Source of the DNA: Streptomyces sp. NRRL F-6676
GTDB taxonomy: Bacteria; Actinomycetota; Actinomycetes; Streptomycetales; Streptomycetaceae
Length of the DNA: 20,109 nucleotides
Reading direction: 5' to 3'
Assembly (NCBI RefSeq): GCF_000725625.1
Contig: NZ_JOHS01000080.1
Location: 1 to 20,109, forward strand
The notes under the pieces are model-generated. The model saw only the letters and a program-made list of their open reading frames with translations. It was not told the DNA's origin and made no database searches. Shown here in pieces: positions 7,503 to 15,394 of the stretch (position 1 is its first letter; each line of letters begins with the position of its first letter). The position numbers and the translations under genes are program-made.

Positions 7503-8897
7503 TTGAGCCACGTTCTTCCGCTCGCCAACGGACTGCGCACCGACCATCCGGTGCCGGGCCTCCCCTTTATCGACGACTCCCATCTCCCGCTCGACGAGGG
7601 TCCGGAGGCCATCGAGGCCGTCGGTCGCAACAAGGGCCCGGGCATGTGGGGCCGCTTCGACAAGAACCGCACGGACGGCGGCTGGCGAGCCTTCACCACC
7701 GACCCGCTCAACCACACCTTCGGCTGGGCGGTGCGCTCTCACCCCGAGCACGGCCGGACCGTGCTGCTCGTGCGTGACGGTGACACTTCGGGACTGCACA
7801 CAGAGTGGGACGGCGAGGTGCTGCTGTTTCGCGCCGGCGGCTACTGGTGGGATGGCGAGACGTGGTACCGGCCCGGCCAGGTCTGGGACCCCGTCGCGCA
7901 GGATTACGAGAAGCGAAAGGCCCGCATGGCCGTCACCGTGACCGCCTCCGACATGCTCGACGGGCGGGCCGACCCAGCCAAGGCATACGTCAGCAAGGTG
8001 GCCACCTTCGACCCGGACGCCCCGTGGCCGGACAACTGGCGCGACCACCTGGCGCTGTGGGCGAAGCACCACCAGGAGCATGACGGTGCCCTGCCGCTGG
8101 AACGGTGCGTGATCGACGTCTCCAGCCCCGAGCTGACGGGGGCGCAGCTCATCGGTGCCCCGGAGATGGCGGAGCTGGGCGGCATCAGCGCCTCGACGTT
8201 GCGGGCCTACATCTCGCGCGGCAACAGCGAGGTCCCACGCCCGCAGGCCATCGTCGGCGGTCGCGACCAGTGGGCCCGCGCGGTGGCCGATGACTGGGTG
8301 GAGGCCCGCAAGCGCTCCTACACGGGCGTCGGCGAAGCCATGTCCGCCGACGACCGCGACGCGCTGTCGCCCGGGGCGGCCGAGGTGCGCGACCGGTTCG
8401 CCGCCGATTTCCAGCACGCCCTGTACGACCGGCCCGACGTGCGCAAGCGATGGGTACTGCGCCACCGCAACAGGGAGTCCGTCACCCAGATCGCGGGCGA
8501 GCTCGCCTGGTCGGTGGCCGCCGGCCTGGACCAGATCGTCCCCACTGAACACCTCGGGCGCACCGTGCGGGCAGCGGTGCTGCACGACTTCGCCGAGACT
8601 GTCGAGATGTTCGCGGACAAGGAGGAGGCCCCGGATGCTGCGGCGTCCCCGGAGTGGTGGCACCTCAACCTGACACCCTCGGTGGGCAAGATGCTCGACT
8701 GGTACATCCGGTGCTTCCCCGGCGAGGCGTACGCCACCATCGGAGAGATCCAGCGCCAGGCCCACGCGACGTGGAAGGTGCCGGCGGCGGATTCGCTGAG
8801 CGCCCTGCGGTCGGCGCTCTCACTCGACGGCGAGTTGACCGAGCATCAGCGCGAAACGTATTTCGCTCTGCTCGAAACGCATGGGGGTACCGACTGA
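7503..8897 (+). CDS. 464-aa protein with central helix-turn-helix domain
   Basis: TTG 7503 is preceded by GAGGA with a 7-base gap. The N-terminal 130 residues are aromatic and beta-rich (TFGWAVRSHPEHG, WDGEVLLFRAGGYWWDG). Residues about 218-262 form an excisionase/MerR-like helix-turn-helix: GAPEMAELGGISASTLRAYI, then a turn (RGNSEVPRPQAIVGGRDQW), then a helix AVADDWVEARKR. The C-terminal half is helical, with RHRNRESVTQIAGELAWSVA and a WWHLNLTPSVGKMLDWYIR segment. The layout suggests a DNA-binding regulator or partition-like protein of a mobile element. The domain is visible, the role is inferred. Inverted repeats lie just upstream and a strong hairpin follows 22 bp after the stop. Confidence 0.8.
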   Translation: MSHVLPLANGLRTDHPVPGLPFIDDSHLPLDEGPEAIEAVGRNKGPGMWGRFDKNRTDGGWRAFTTDPLNHTFGWAVRSHPEHGRTVLLVRDGDTSGLHTEWDGEVLLFRAGGYWWDGETWYRPGQVWDPVAQDYEKRKARMAVTVTASDMLDGRADPAKAYVSKVATFDPDAPWPDNWRDHLALWAKHHQEHDGALPLERCVIDVSSPELTGAQLIGAPEMAELGGISASTLRAYISRGNSEVPRPQAIVGGRDQWARAVADDWVEARKRSYTGVGEAMSADDRDALSPGAAEVRDRFAADFQHALYDRPDVRKRWVLRHRNRESVTQIAGELAWSVAAGLDQIVPTEHLGRTVRAAVLHDFAETVEMFADKEEAPDAAASPEWWHLNLTPSVGKMLDWYIRCFPGEAYATIGEIQRQAHATWKVPAADSLSALRSALSLDGELTEHQRETYFALLETHGGTD

Positions 8898-8919
8898 CCT
8901 GCTTTAGCGGTCGGTTAGG

Positions 8920-8943
8920 GGGCCGGAGTCGTGGCTCCGGCCC
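8920..8943 (+). terminator. Strong GC hairpin after the helix-turn-helix gene
   Basis: GGGCCGGAG and CTCCGGCCC form a perfect 9-bp stem with a 6-base loop, 22 bp beyond the stop of the 464-aa gene. There is no T-tract, which is usual in high-GC actinobacteria. Confidence 0.6.
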
Positions 8944-8949
8944 TGCCGC

Positions 8950-9420
8950 GTGACTGTAGCGGACGAACCCGCACGGCGACGCCCGGTCCGGGGAGAGTTG
9001 TCCCGACCTCGGTGGGCGGTGCGACGAGTCGGAACACCGCCCTGGCCCGTGTCTGGCCCGCGCACCGACTGTCTTCTCCTGCGGCCCGTCACCGAGGAAG
9101 ACGGTTCTCTGGTGAGCGGGTTGTTGTCGGTCGGCCGTGTACGCGCGTACCTCAGTGGGTCCGGTCACGGAGGATCCTGTCGCCGCCCGGCAGGCCGCCT
9201 ACCTGACGACGGCTGGCGCCTTCACCGCCGTTCGCGTCGCCGACCAGCGGCCGATCGGCCTGGTGGCCATCGGCGCCGACCACAGGTGCGAGGGCCGCGC
9301 CGGACTCTCGTACCAGCGCTCCCCGCCGGGCCGGGGCGAAGGCATGGGCAAGGAGGCCGTCGCGGCGGCCGTCAGCTGGTGGACGGACCCGTCCCCGGCG
9401 GCGGCCTGCTTGGTGCGGTC
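8950..9420 (+). pseudogene. GNAT-family N-acetyltransferase remnant
   Basis: From GTG 8950 the frame gives a basic lead, then LLLRPVTEEDGSLVSGLLSV and RVRAYLSG, a standard GNAT N-terminus. Near 9140-9160 the protein continues one frame over as GPVTEDPVAARQAAYLTTAG, VRVADQRPIGLVAIGADH, and GRGEGMGKEAVAAAVSWW, where R-G-E-G-M-G fits the acetyl-CoA-binding R-x-x-G-x-G/A motif. An extra base is needed to explain the shift. After CLV near 9415 the expected C-terminal GNAT strands are missing and the sequence runs straight into the mosaic repeat at 9422. The gene is therefore both frameshifted and truncated, and its substrate cannot be told. Confidence 0.65.
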
Positions 9421-9421
9421 A

Positions 9422-9551
9422 AAAGAGGCGCGCGGAGCCGACAGACGTGCTCCCTGCCCGAGGCGCAGGCCGGATCCGTACCGCCGGAGCCTCGGGCCGA
9501 AGACACTGGAGGAACGCTCGGGACACAACGGCCGGAGAGGACGGTGGCGTG
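9422..9551 (+). repeat. Mosaic repeat, copy 1 (other copy at 16501-16627)
   Basis: About 130 bp shared with 16501-16627 at roughly 80% identity with a few one- or two-base indels. It begins with GGCGCGCGGAGCCGAC a few bases in, contains TGCCCGAGGC and CGGGCCGAAGAC, and ends at a ribosome binding site plus GTG (GGTGGCGTG). Both copies can encode PDPYRR-x-x-GPKT followed, after a frame change, by RDT-x-AGEDGGV. Flanks on both sides differ, so this is a recombined block or a paralogue remnant. Confidence 0.6.
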
Positions 9552-9674
9552 TTCATGAAGCGCGTGTTCTGGGTCGAGGACGGCTATGGGGAGGTCATCC
9601 CCGAAGGAGCCACGCGTTATTGCGGCCGCAGAGGCATGCCCGTCCCAGGCCATAGGGTCTCGCAGGCCGGCTGA
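9549..9674 (+). CDS. Short ORF downstream of the mosaic repeat (41 aa)
   Basis: GTG 9549 has GGAGAGG about 8 bases upstream, inside the repeat. The product reads from FMKRVFWVEDGYGEVIPEG to a basic Gly/Pro-rich end at TGA 9672-9674. It matches nothing I know, and the start signals come from the repeated block. It may be a small real protein or the continuation of a broken one. Confidence 0.3.
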   Translation: MFMKRVFWVEDGYGEVIPEGATRYCGRRGMPVPGHRVSQAG

Positions 9675-9706
9675 GAAGCCGCGCCTTTCTCGGCATACTG
9701 CTGGGC

Positions 9707-10195
9707 ATGACGTCGTCGCTCGCTTTCCGCCTCTACGTGAAGATCGTGCTGCTTTCGGCGTGCATGACGGTCGGAGGAGCATGCCTTGGCCTCTCGTTCT
9801 GGGGTTGGCGGGGGGCTGTTGCAGGGGCCGGCCTGATGGGGGTGTGCATAGGTGCCCTGGTGTTTTCCCGCCGACGGACGCTGACGCAGCTGGGGGCCGA
9901 TGCTGCTGAAGTGCAGGGGTCGGCCGAGGGGGCGGCTGACGCGGTCGTCATCGGCATCTGCCTGTACCAGGCCGCGGTAGATCCGCTCACGCCGGGCGGT
10001 GTGAGCGAAGAGGAGCGGGAAGCCCGGCGTAGCCGGGCATATCAGATTGCTGCGTCCGAGGCGCTTCCCCGGAAGGTTCAGGTTTCGGCCGCGGCGGCCC
10101 TGGAAGTCCTCGATGAGGGTGAGAGCGATGAGCGTGCGCAGGCTGCGCTCGAAGCGCTGGTGCGTGCGGTCTACGAGTGCCGCGCCACTTGCTAG
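9707..10195 (+). CDS. Small membrane protein with cytosolic helical tail (162 aa)
   Basis: ATG 9707 begins MTSSLAFRLYVK. Two hydrophobic segments, about 13-31 and 36-53, are joined by a very short WGWRG turn and followed by SRRR, placing the tail in the cytosol by the positive-inside rule. The tail (60-160) is Ala/Glu-rich and helical: DAAEVQGSAEGAADAVV, SEEEREARRSRAYQIAASEA, and AAALEVLDEGESDERAQAAL, ending with Cys near YECRATC. No family is recognised. No ribosome binding site is obvious. Confidence 0.7.
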   Translation: MTSSLAFRLYVKIVLLSACMTVGGACLGLSFWGWRGAVAGAGLMGVCIGALVFSRRRTLTQLGADAAEVQGSAEGAADAVVIGICLYQAAVDPLTPGGVSEEEREARRSRAYQIAASEALPRKVQVSAAAALEVLDEGESDERAQAALEALVRAVYECRATC

Positions 10196-10264
10196 CGAAC
10201 AGGCGGTCTGTCACTCGCTGAAGAACGGCACCTGAGATACCTCGATGTCTCCGGGACAGGGCCC

Positions 10265-10447
10265 GTGCCGTTTTCCCGGCCCACAGTTCCTCTCGATGCG
10301 CTCACCGCCGCCGGTCTCCGGAAGGTCCTCGCAGACAAGAAGTCCGGCAAGAATGCGCACCGCCCCGAGCTGAAGCCGTGCCACGCCTTCCTCGGACCCG
10401 GCGACAGCAGGAGAGAGCCGACGGCCGGGCCGAGCCCCACGTCATGA
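10265..10447 (+). CDS. Possible small basic protein or gene remnant (60 aa)
   Basis: GTG 10265 opens a 60-residue frame with VPLDALTAAGLRKVLADKK, then SGKNAHRPELKPCHAFLG, a protein-like composition with good third-position G/C. The last 15 residues overlap the hairpin at 10423-10456. It lies in the convergent gap between two membrane-protein genes. It may be a fragment of a larger lost gene. Confidence 0.3.
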   Translation: MPFSRPTVPLDALTAAGLRKVLADKKSGKNAHRPELKPCHAFLGPGDSRREPTAGPSPTS

Positions 10448-10456
10448 GGCCCGGCC
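10423..10456. terminator. Hairpin between convergent genes
   Basis: GGCCGGGCC (10423-10431) and GGCCCGGCC (10448-10456) form a perfect 9-bp stem with a 16-base loop. It lies 10 bp beyond the stop of the minus-strand membrane-protein gene and can serve either strand. Confidence 0.5.
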
Positions 10457-10466
10457 TGGGCAGTCT

Positions 10467-10868
10467 TCAGACGAGACCGAGCACGGCCAGTGTCGTGAGT
10501 CCGAGCGTCATGGACACCGCGAAGGCGCCCCCTGCAGAGAGGACGGCCTCGGCGATGGAGGCCCCGGTGGTGTAGGTGAGGATTCCAGCACCGGTAGCCA
10601 CGATTATCGAGGCCAGGGCGCACACCATGACCAACAGCACTTTGACGCCGAACGATGGATTGAACTTCAACGGTCCGGATGACCTTTCCGGCGGCCGGAC
10701 CGGGGGCACACGGCTCTCAGCCCGACCACCACGTTGCCTACGTGGGATCTTGCTGAGGCCGTGCCGACGTTCACGAGTCTCACTGGCCGTGCCAGGGCCG
10801 TCCTGTGGCTGTTCATCCTGATCTGCTAGGTGGTCACGGTGCGGAGACTCATCAATCCCGCGAGGCAT
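10467..10868 (-). CDS. Small two-helix membrane protein (133 aa or shorter)
   Basis: The C-terminal 62 residues are clearly membranous: PSFGVKVLLVMVCALASIIV then TGAGILTYTTG, a short amphipathic link (ASIAEAVLSAGG), and AFAVSMTLGLTTLAVLGLV at the very end. The N-terminal part is polar and basic. ATG 10868 gives 133 aa; a GTG at 10709 would give 80 aa starting VPPVRPPERSSG and leave out most of the low-complexity lead. Neither start has a good ribosome binding site. The family looks like small Streptomyces membrane proteins of unknown role. Confidence 0.6.
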   Translation of the reverse strand: MPRGIDESPHRDHLADQDEQPQDGPGTASETRERRHGLSKIPRRQRGGRAESRVPPVRPPERSSGPLKFNPSFGVKVLLVMVCALASIIVATGAGILTYTTGASIAEAVLSAGGAFAVSMTLGLTTLAVLGLV

Positions 10869-11225
10869 CAGCCACGGGCTTTGCAACAGAGCTGCATAAC
10901 AGGGAACAGCACGATGAGGCTCAAGCCCACTTCGGGGCGCCTTGGTGTCGGCCGACCCGGGACACGCCGGGGTCCCGAGCTCGTGCATGTCGCTCGCACT
11001 AGCTGCGCACTGTAGTGGAAGAGCAAAGGTCACAACACCCAAGACACGCACATGCGTTCAGGTCGACCGTTAGGGATCGACACCCACATCGACCGTCGCC
11101 CGCCGTGCCGACGCGGCAGGCCCGCACCGGAGGCCCGTACGGCACGCCGGCGAGGGCCGGGGTCCCGCAGTTCCCGGGGGGAATTGACGCAGGCTCACGC
11201 TCTAGGGTCGGCTACCGTGTTCACC
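10869..11225. other. Intergenic region between divergent genes
   Basis: No supported gene. It separates the minus-strand membrane protein from the plus-strand PD-(D/E)XK gene. Near the right end, TTGACG (11184-11189) and TAGGGT (11203-11208) are each good promoter-like hexamers, but their 13-bp spacing is too short for one promoter. The frame of the downstream gene is open to 11052 but reads as low-quality protein there. Confidence 0.4.
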
Positions 11226-12824
11226 ATGAGCACGCCCGGCCCGAGCACCGTCCCGGTCCCCCTGCATATCGCCGGCGAACCGCTGGCGTCCCCGGCCCCC
11301 GACATGACCGGCACGTCCGCCGGAGCGGGCCGTCGGCCCGCCCCGGTGGTGCGGCCGGGAGTGGTGGACTGGGCGGCGCTTGGGGTGGAGCCGCGGTGGA
11401 AGGATCAGGAGACGGGCGACTGCGCGGCCGTTCTGTCGCCCGTCCTCGGACCCGCCACCGGCCTCGAGCCCTACAAGCGCTACGTCGCGGGAGCCCGCAA
11501 GCGAGGTGAGACCGCCCTCGTCGTCGCCTGCACCGGCGCGGGCACACGCAGCCACAACGTCTTCTCCGGCACCGTCGCTCCCGGCATCCACCTGCCCCAC
11601 TACTACGGTTCGATCTCCGCCAACCCGCTCCCGGATGGCGTGAGTCCCGAACTCGCCGACGGCCTGGACCACGCCGAGCACGACCTCGGCGCCCGGCTGC
11701 TCAACTGTCCCCCGGACACTTGGTTCCGTCTGACCTACCGCAAGGAATCCGGGTCCTCGCGTCCCGGAGTTGCCAGGGTATGGCCGCCGCCGGGGGAGGG
11801 GGAGCTGCGCCCGATCCTGGTCGACGGCCTCGGCGACCCGGTTGCGGGGGTGTGGGTGCCGGCGGGCGGCGGTGCCCGGTGGTTCGTGGTTCCCCACGGC
11901 ACCGACCAGCGGCTGCTGGGGGAGTGGCTGGTCCAGCACGCGCTGCCCGCGTACGTGCCCGGCGCGCTGACCCGCGCCCGCTCGCCCCTGGTGCGCGACC
12001 CGGCCCTCGCCACCGACGCCGAAGCCCGGCTGGTCGAGACAATCACCGAGGAGCAGCGCGCCCACGAGCGGCGGCAGAACGAGCTGCAGCAGCAACTCGC
12101 CGCGCTGCGGGCCGTGGCCGATCCGCTGCGCGACGGCCTGCTGTTCGGCACCGGCCACCCGCTGGAGGACGCGGTGCACGACGCCCTCGTGGCGGCCGGC
12201 GCCACGGTGACCCGCCTGGACGACGTGTTCGGCACCAAGTCGGCGGACCTGCTGGCCGAGTACGGCGGCCGCCGAGTCCTGGTCGAGGTGAAGTCGGCGA
12301 ACAACCGGCCACCGCACACCCTGCCCGACAAACTGCTCAAGCACCTGAACACCTGGCCCGGTCTGACCGGGACCGAGCCTGTTGACGGCGGCGTCCTGGT
12401 GGTCAACCACCAGATCAAGCTCCACCCCACGCAGCGGGACGCCGAGGTCTACACCGACCGCGCGTTCGCCGACACCCTGCCCGTGCCGGTGATCGGCAGC
12501 GCCCGCCTGTTCGACTGGTGGCGCCGCGAAGACTGGGATGCCGTACGACACGCCGTCTTCGGCGACACCGGCGTCGCGCAGCCTCCTGAGATCGCCGTGC
12601 CGGATGCCGATCCGAAGGCGTCCGGGCGGCCCGGCCTGCTCTCGCGCCTGCCCCGGGAGCTAGCAGTCGCCCGAGCACGACTGGCCGACGCGATCGCCGC
12701 CGGGAACGCGTGCTGCGCCGGCGAGGCAGCGCTCCGTCGCTCACCCTGCGCGACGCCGCCGAACGCGCCGACAGCGGTCTGGTCTCGGTCTTCGGCGATG
12801 GGACGGACCTGTGGCGCTCCCTGA
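11226..12824 (+). CDS. PD-(D/E)XK nuclease-domain protein with unknown N-terminal half, frameshifted near its end
   Basis: ATG 11226 (MSTPGPSTVPVPLHIAG) is chosen over the 5' extension to 11052, whose composition is poor. As written it encodes 532 aa. Residues 50-260 form an unknown domain with GLEPYKRYVAGARKRGETAL and HLPHYYGSISANPLPDGV. A coiled coil spans about 265-300 (EEQRAHERRQNELQQQLAAL). The nuclease core follows: E314 in GHPLEDAVHDAL, D341 in GTKSADLL, and E354-V-K356 in RVLVEVKSA, an orthodox E-D-ExK set. The YTDRAFADTLPVPVIGSARL segment then closes the fold. The product probably cuts DNA or RNA, and a defence role is plausible. Reading goes out of frame near 12700; the natural C-terminus continues to 13093. 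It sits alone, with no partner of a known restriction system next to it. Confidence 0.78.
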   Translation: MSTPGPSTVPVPLHIAGEPLASPAPDMTGTSAGAGRRPAPVVRPGVVDWAALGVEPRWKDQETGDCAAVLSPVLGPATGLEPYKRYVAGARKRGETALVVACTGAGTRSHNVFSGTVAPGIHLPHYYGSISANPLPDGVSPELADGLDHAEHDLGARLLNCPPDTWFRLTYRKESGSSRPGVARVWPPPGEGELRPILVDGLGDPVAGVWVPAGGGARWFVVPHGTDQRLLGEWLVQHALPAYVPGALTRARSPLVRDPALATDAEARLVETITEEQRAHERRQNELQQQLAALRAVADPLRDGLLFGTGHPLEDAVHDALVAAGATVTRLDDVFGTKSADLLAEYGGRRVLVEVKSANNRPPHTLPDKLLKHLNTWPGLTGTEPVDGGVLVVNHQIKLHPTQRDAEVYTDRAFADTLPVPVIGSARLFDWWRREDWDAVRHAVFGDTGVAQPPEIAVPDADPKASGRPGLLSRLPRELAVARARLADAIAAGNACCAGEAALRRSPCATPPNAPTAVWSRSSAMGRTCGAP

Positions 12825-13093
12825 AGTACGGACACCAGCTGTGGCGCGAGCACGGCTGGCCGGAGCTGTGGGAATTTGGCATGACCGTCACAGACCACGC
12901 GCAGACCGTGTGGGCTGGAGCGAGACCGCCGGCCCACACCCCGGCTGAAAAGTTGTCGTCCACCGACTGGCGACCACGGTGTCGAGCCCGTATGGGTGCC
13001 GGCGGCCCCGGCCGTACTGCGCCCCATCACGGGGACCGGGGCCTGTCCCGCACACTCCATTCCGGCACGGGCCACGGCGAGCCTAACGAGTGA
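12704..13093 (+). pseudogene. Out-of-frame C-terminal part of the PD-(D/E)XK gene
   Basis: In the frame starting GAA at 12704 the protein reads ERVLRRRGSAPSLTLRDAA, then DSGLVSVFGDGTDLWRSLKY and GHQLWREHGWPELWEFG, clearly coding. Adding one C before the GGG at 12702-12704 joins the two frames as ADAIAARERVLRRRG. The restored protein would be about 622 aa. Beyond about 12920 the composition worsens. From roughly 12960 a third frame (GDHGVEPVWVPAAPAVLR, later GRCGDCHTALTWP) also looks protein-like, so the true end is uncertain. Confidence 0.55.
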
Positions 13094-13209
13094 CACCACG
13101 GCCCTGCACGAGCTTCACCACCCCGACCCCACCGGCCGGGCCGAGACCCGAGGTCGAGGACGGTGCGGAGACTGCCATACGGCGTTGACCTGGCCAGCTT
13201 CTCCGCGAG

Positions 13210-13638
13210 TCAGCTGCCGTGAGCGGCGTCACCGACTACATCGTCGTCCCCGTCCCGGACACGGGCGCTGTCGGTCTCGGTGGGCCTGGCGGTGACACCG
13301 TAGAAGCCGCCGAAGGCCTCGACCCCGCGCCTCCCCTCCATCTGAGCGAGCAGCGCGGCCGCCGCCACGCCGCGAGCCAGTTCACTCGCGGTCCGGACCA
13401 CACGGCCTTGGGCGCGCCCGGACCGAGGGCGACCATCACTGAACTGTAGGACATCGCCGTTCTCGCCCAAGCTGCCGCCAGCGCGCTCGGCTTCACTGCG
13501 TAGCCAGCTCTCGGCCTGCTCACGAGAGTGGCCCCATCGCTTGAGGTTGTGCGCGATTTCGGCGCCGCGCAGCGGGACGGCGAAGTCCAGAAAGAGCCGC
13601 AACTCATCAACAGGATTCAAAGGCTCAGGCTGGCGCAC
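13210..13638 (-). CDS. Hypothetical protein, 142 aa, partner of the DUF4262-like gene
   Basis: GTG 13638 is preceded by GGGAGAG six bases upstream, a strong reason to prefer it over the upstream ATG at 13722. The N-terminal half reads NPVDELRLFLDFAVPLRG, AEIAHNLKRWGHSREQAESW and ENGDVLQFSDGR; the second half is VRTASELARGVAAAALLAQM, then a Gly-rich and acidic tail (RVRDGDDDVVGD). No family recognised. It starts 47 bp after the stop of the DUF2958/DUF4262-like gene on the same strand, so the two probably form an operon. Confidence 0.7.
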   Translation of the reverse strand: MRQPEPLNPVDELRLFLDFAVPLRGAEIAHNLKRWGHSREQAESWLRSEAERAGGSLGENGDVLQFSDGRPRSGRAQGRVVRTASELARGVAAAALLAQMEGRRGVEAFGGFYGVTARPTETDSARVRDGDDDVVGDAAHGS

Positions 13639-13685
13639 AGAAAACTCTCCCAGAACGTAAAGAGCTGGACGCTCGAAGATGGGGG

Positions 13686-14792
13686 CTAAAGAAGCGGCTG
13701 CGTTCCAGGGGAAAGCGAGCAAGAAGCGTCAGTCGGAAAGACGCCGTCGCGATCGGGCCACACGGCCTGCCAGTACGGCACGGCAATCTCCTTGCCGTAC
13801 ACCGCCCGCAGCATCGCGAAGGGCTCCAAGGACTCCACGGGGCGCATGAGCAGCTGGAATCCGTCCGCAAGGAGCCCGTCCAGCACCTCACCGGCAACCG
13901 GGCCGCACGATCCGGCGAACCGCTCGACGACGGAATGGAGGACGCCTTGCATCACCCTGACGTCCAGGCCGGTCATCACGAACTCATGCCCCAGAGACTT
14001 GTGCAGACCGATGGTGTAGCAATAATCAGCAATGCTTTCATCACCAAGCACCGGCTGGACGGCGAACCCGTGTTCCGCGATCACGGCCCGCAGGCGAGCT
14101 ACGTACTCCGTCATGAAATCGGGCGGACACACGGGGCAATCCGCATCCCCGCAAGAATCCTGAGCGCGGCCCTCCGGCAAGACGTTGGCCGCGAAATCGG
14201 GCGTGAAATCGAGATCGCGGACGACCAGGTGGGACAGGTCACCGTCCGGACGGAACGACTCCAGAGCCGGAAGATCGATAAGGCCCCACCGGCCCTGCGA
14301 CAGGTCACTCCCCAGGCACGACCACCCGTAAGCCTGGCCGGTCGCGTCGTTGACCTCCACGACGTACCACTCGCCCCGGGCGGAGAAGTACCGGAAGCCG
14401 ACCACCCTGTGCTCATGCGGTTCCATGACCGTTGCCCACAGACCCGGGATCTCGGCCACCTCCTCCGGAGCCGGGTAGAAGCTGTGGCCGCGCTCCTCGC
14501 GCCACAGCTCGGGCGGCCGCGTCCTCGCCGGAGCGCCCCCCTGCGCAGAGCGCTCGGTTTCGACCTGGGCACGGAAGACTGCCTGCTTCACATCCTGGTG
14601 ATAGATCGACACCTCTTCGCCGTCCCAGCGCACGTCGTACGCCTCCAGGTCACCGGGCAAGGCGCGCAGTTCGGGGACGGTCTCCATCGCCCTGAGGAAG
14701 AGGGCGATGAACAGGTCGTCATGCCCGGCATCGGCAGCGACGGTGGTTCGCTCCCAGGGGTGCCCGAGGAAGCGCATGCGGATGTCCGCCAT
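13686..14792 (-). CDS. Fusion of a DUF2958-like and a DUF4262-like domain
   Basis: 368 aa from ATG 14792, with GGAGAA five bases upstream. Residues 1-70 are a lead domain (FLGHPWERTTVAADAGHDD, VRWDGEEVSIYHQ). Residues 113-180 resemble DUF2958: EWYVVEVNDATGQAYGW followed by GRWGLIDLPALESF. A Cys cluster SCGDADCPVC (C214, C219, C222) links to residues 236-355, which fit DUF4262: IAEHGFAVQPV, YCYTIGLHKSLGHEFVMTGL, DGFQLLMRPV, and the closing YWQAVWPDRDGVFPTD. Neither family has an established activity. DUF2958 proteins are often carried on plasmids and conjugative elements, which fits this setting. Family calls are from motif memory. Confidence 0.72.
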   Translation of the reverse strand: MADIRMRFLGHPWERTTVAADAGHDDLFIALFLRAMETVPELRALPGDLEAYDVRWDGEEVSIYHQDVKQAVFRAQVETERSAQGGAPARTRPPELWREERGHSFYPAPEEVAEIPGLWATVMEPHEHRVVGFRYFSARGEWYVVEVNDATGQAYGWSCLGSDLSQGRWGLIDLPALESFRPDGDLSHLVVRDLDFTPDFAANVLPEGRAQDSCGDADCPVCPPDFMTEYVARLRAVIAEHGFAVQPVLGDESIADYCYTIGLHKSLGHEFVMTGLDVRVMQGVLHSVVERFAGSCGPVAGEVLDGLLADGFQLLMRPVESLEPFAMLRAVYGKEIAVPYWQAVWPDRDGVFPTDASCSLSPGTQPLL

Positions 14793-14949
14793 GATCAGTT
14801 CTCCAGTGAATCGTGGGGTGGGGAGGCCGACGAGGGCCTGGCCGAGGGCGTGCGTCGTCGCTCGGGCGATCGCGGAGCGGCGGCGCTGCGCGATCGCGAG
14901 GCATCACGGGCGCCATCCGGCCTCGACGGGGTGAGAGCGGAGCTGCAGA

Positions 14950-15183
14950 TCAGCAGACACGATTCTTCCTAGGATCGAGCGCCACGGCGGGCGCGTATGT
15001 AGGGGGCAGCGCCGCGCGCGTTGTCGGCAGCGGTGGAGCAGAGGGCTTCGGCCGCTCGGCCGGCGTCCTCACACCTGCGAGGGAGCGGGACCTGGCGGCG
15101 CTTGGTTCGTGGGCGACTCTTTGGCCGTCCGGCGTGACGTCGAAGACTTGGGTGAGGGCGGTGTCAGAACCGCGATGCCTCAC
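14950..15183 (-). CDS. Possible small protein overlapping its upstream neighbour (77 aa)
   Basis: GTG 15183 lies inside the last codons of the upstream 66-aa gene, a 20-base overlap that would allow coupled translation. The product starts VRHRGSDTALTQVFDVTPDG, then a Ser/Ala/Pro-rich stretch ends with LDPRKNRVC. The N-terminal half looks protein-like; the remainder is low complexity. I cannot assign a family. Confidence 0.4.
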   Translation of the reverse strand: MRHRGSDTALTQVFDVTPDGQRVAHEPSAARSRSLAGVRTPAERPKPSAPPLPTTRAALPPTYAPAVALDPRKNRVC

Positions 15184-15364
15184 GCCACCAGCTGCGCGTC
15201 TCGGCGCGGCGAACCAGACGGCGGAACCAGGGCCCCTTTTCGCCCTCATCGCTGTACCGGCCCGGCAGGATCTTGCTCCCCACGGAGCCGGTCCGAGCGT
15301 TCTTGACCTTGCGACGCAACGGGCGACGCTTCTTCGCTCCGGTTCCCGGGACGGGGGTACTCAT
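15164..15364 (-). CDS. Small highly basic protein (66 aa)
   Basis: ATG 15364 has GGAG nine bases upstream. The product is very basic: GAKKRRPLRRKVKNARTG, then SKILPGRYSDEGEKGPWFRR and LVRRAETRSWWREASRF. It could bind nucleic acid, but no motif proves it. It is the first of two overlapping small genes and follows the Cys-rich gene by 30 bp. Confidence 0.6.
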   Translation of the reverse strand: MSTPVPGTGAKKRRPLRRKVKNARTGSVGSKILPGRYSDEGEKGPWFRRLVRRAETRSWWREASRF

Positions 15365-15394
15365 GGTGATCAACTCCGCATTCGCCCCGATGCC

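Noticed and set aside
7497..8765. Long open minus-strand frame (422 codons) opposite the helix-turn-helix gene
   Set aside because: Repetitive Val/Gly/Arg composition, no start signals, and the + strand has a clear ribosome binding site, DNA-binding domain and terminator.
11202..12551. Long open minus-strand frame (449 codons) opposite the PD-(D/E)XK gene
   Set aside because: Composition is Val/Gly/Gln/Arg-rich without domains, as expected from the antisense of a high-GC gene, while the + strand carries a complete nuclease core.
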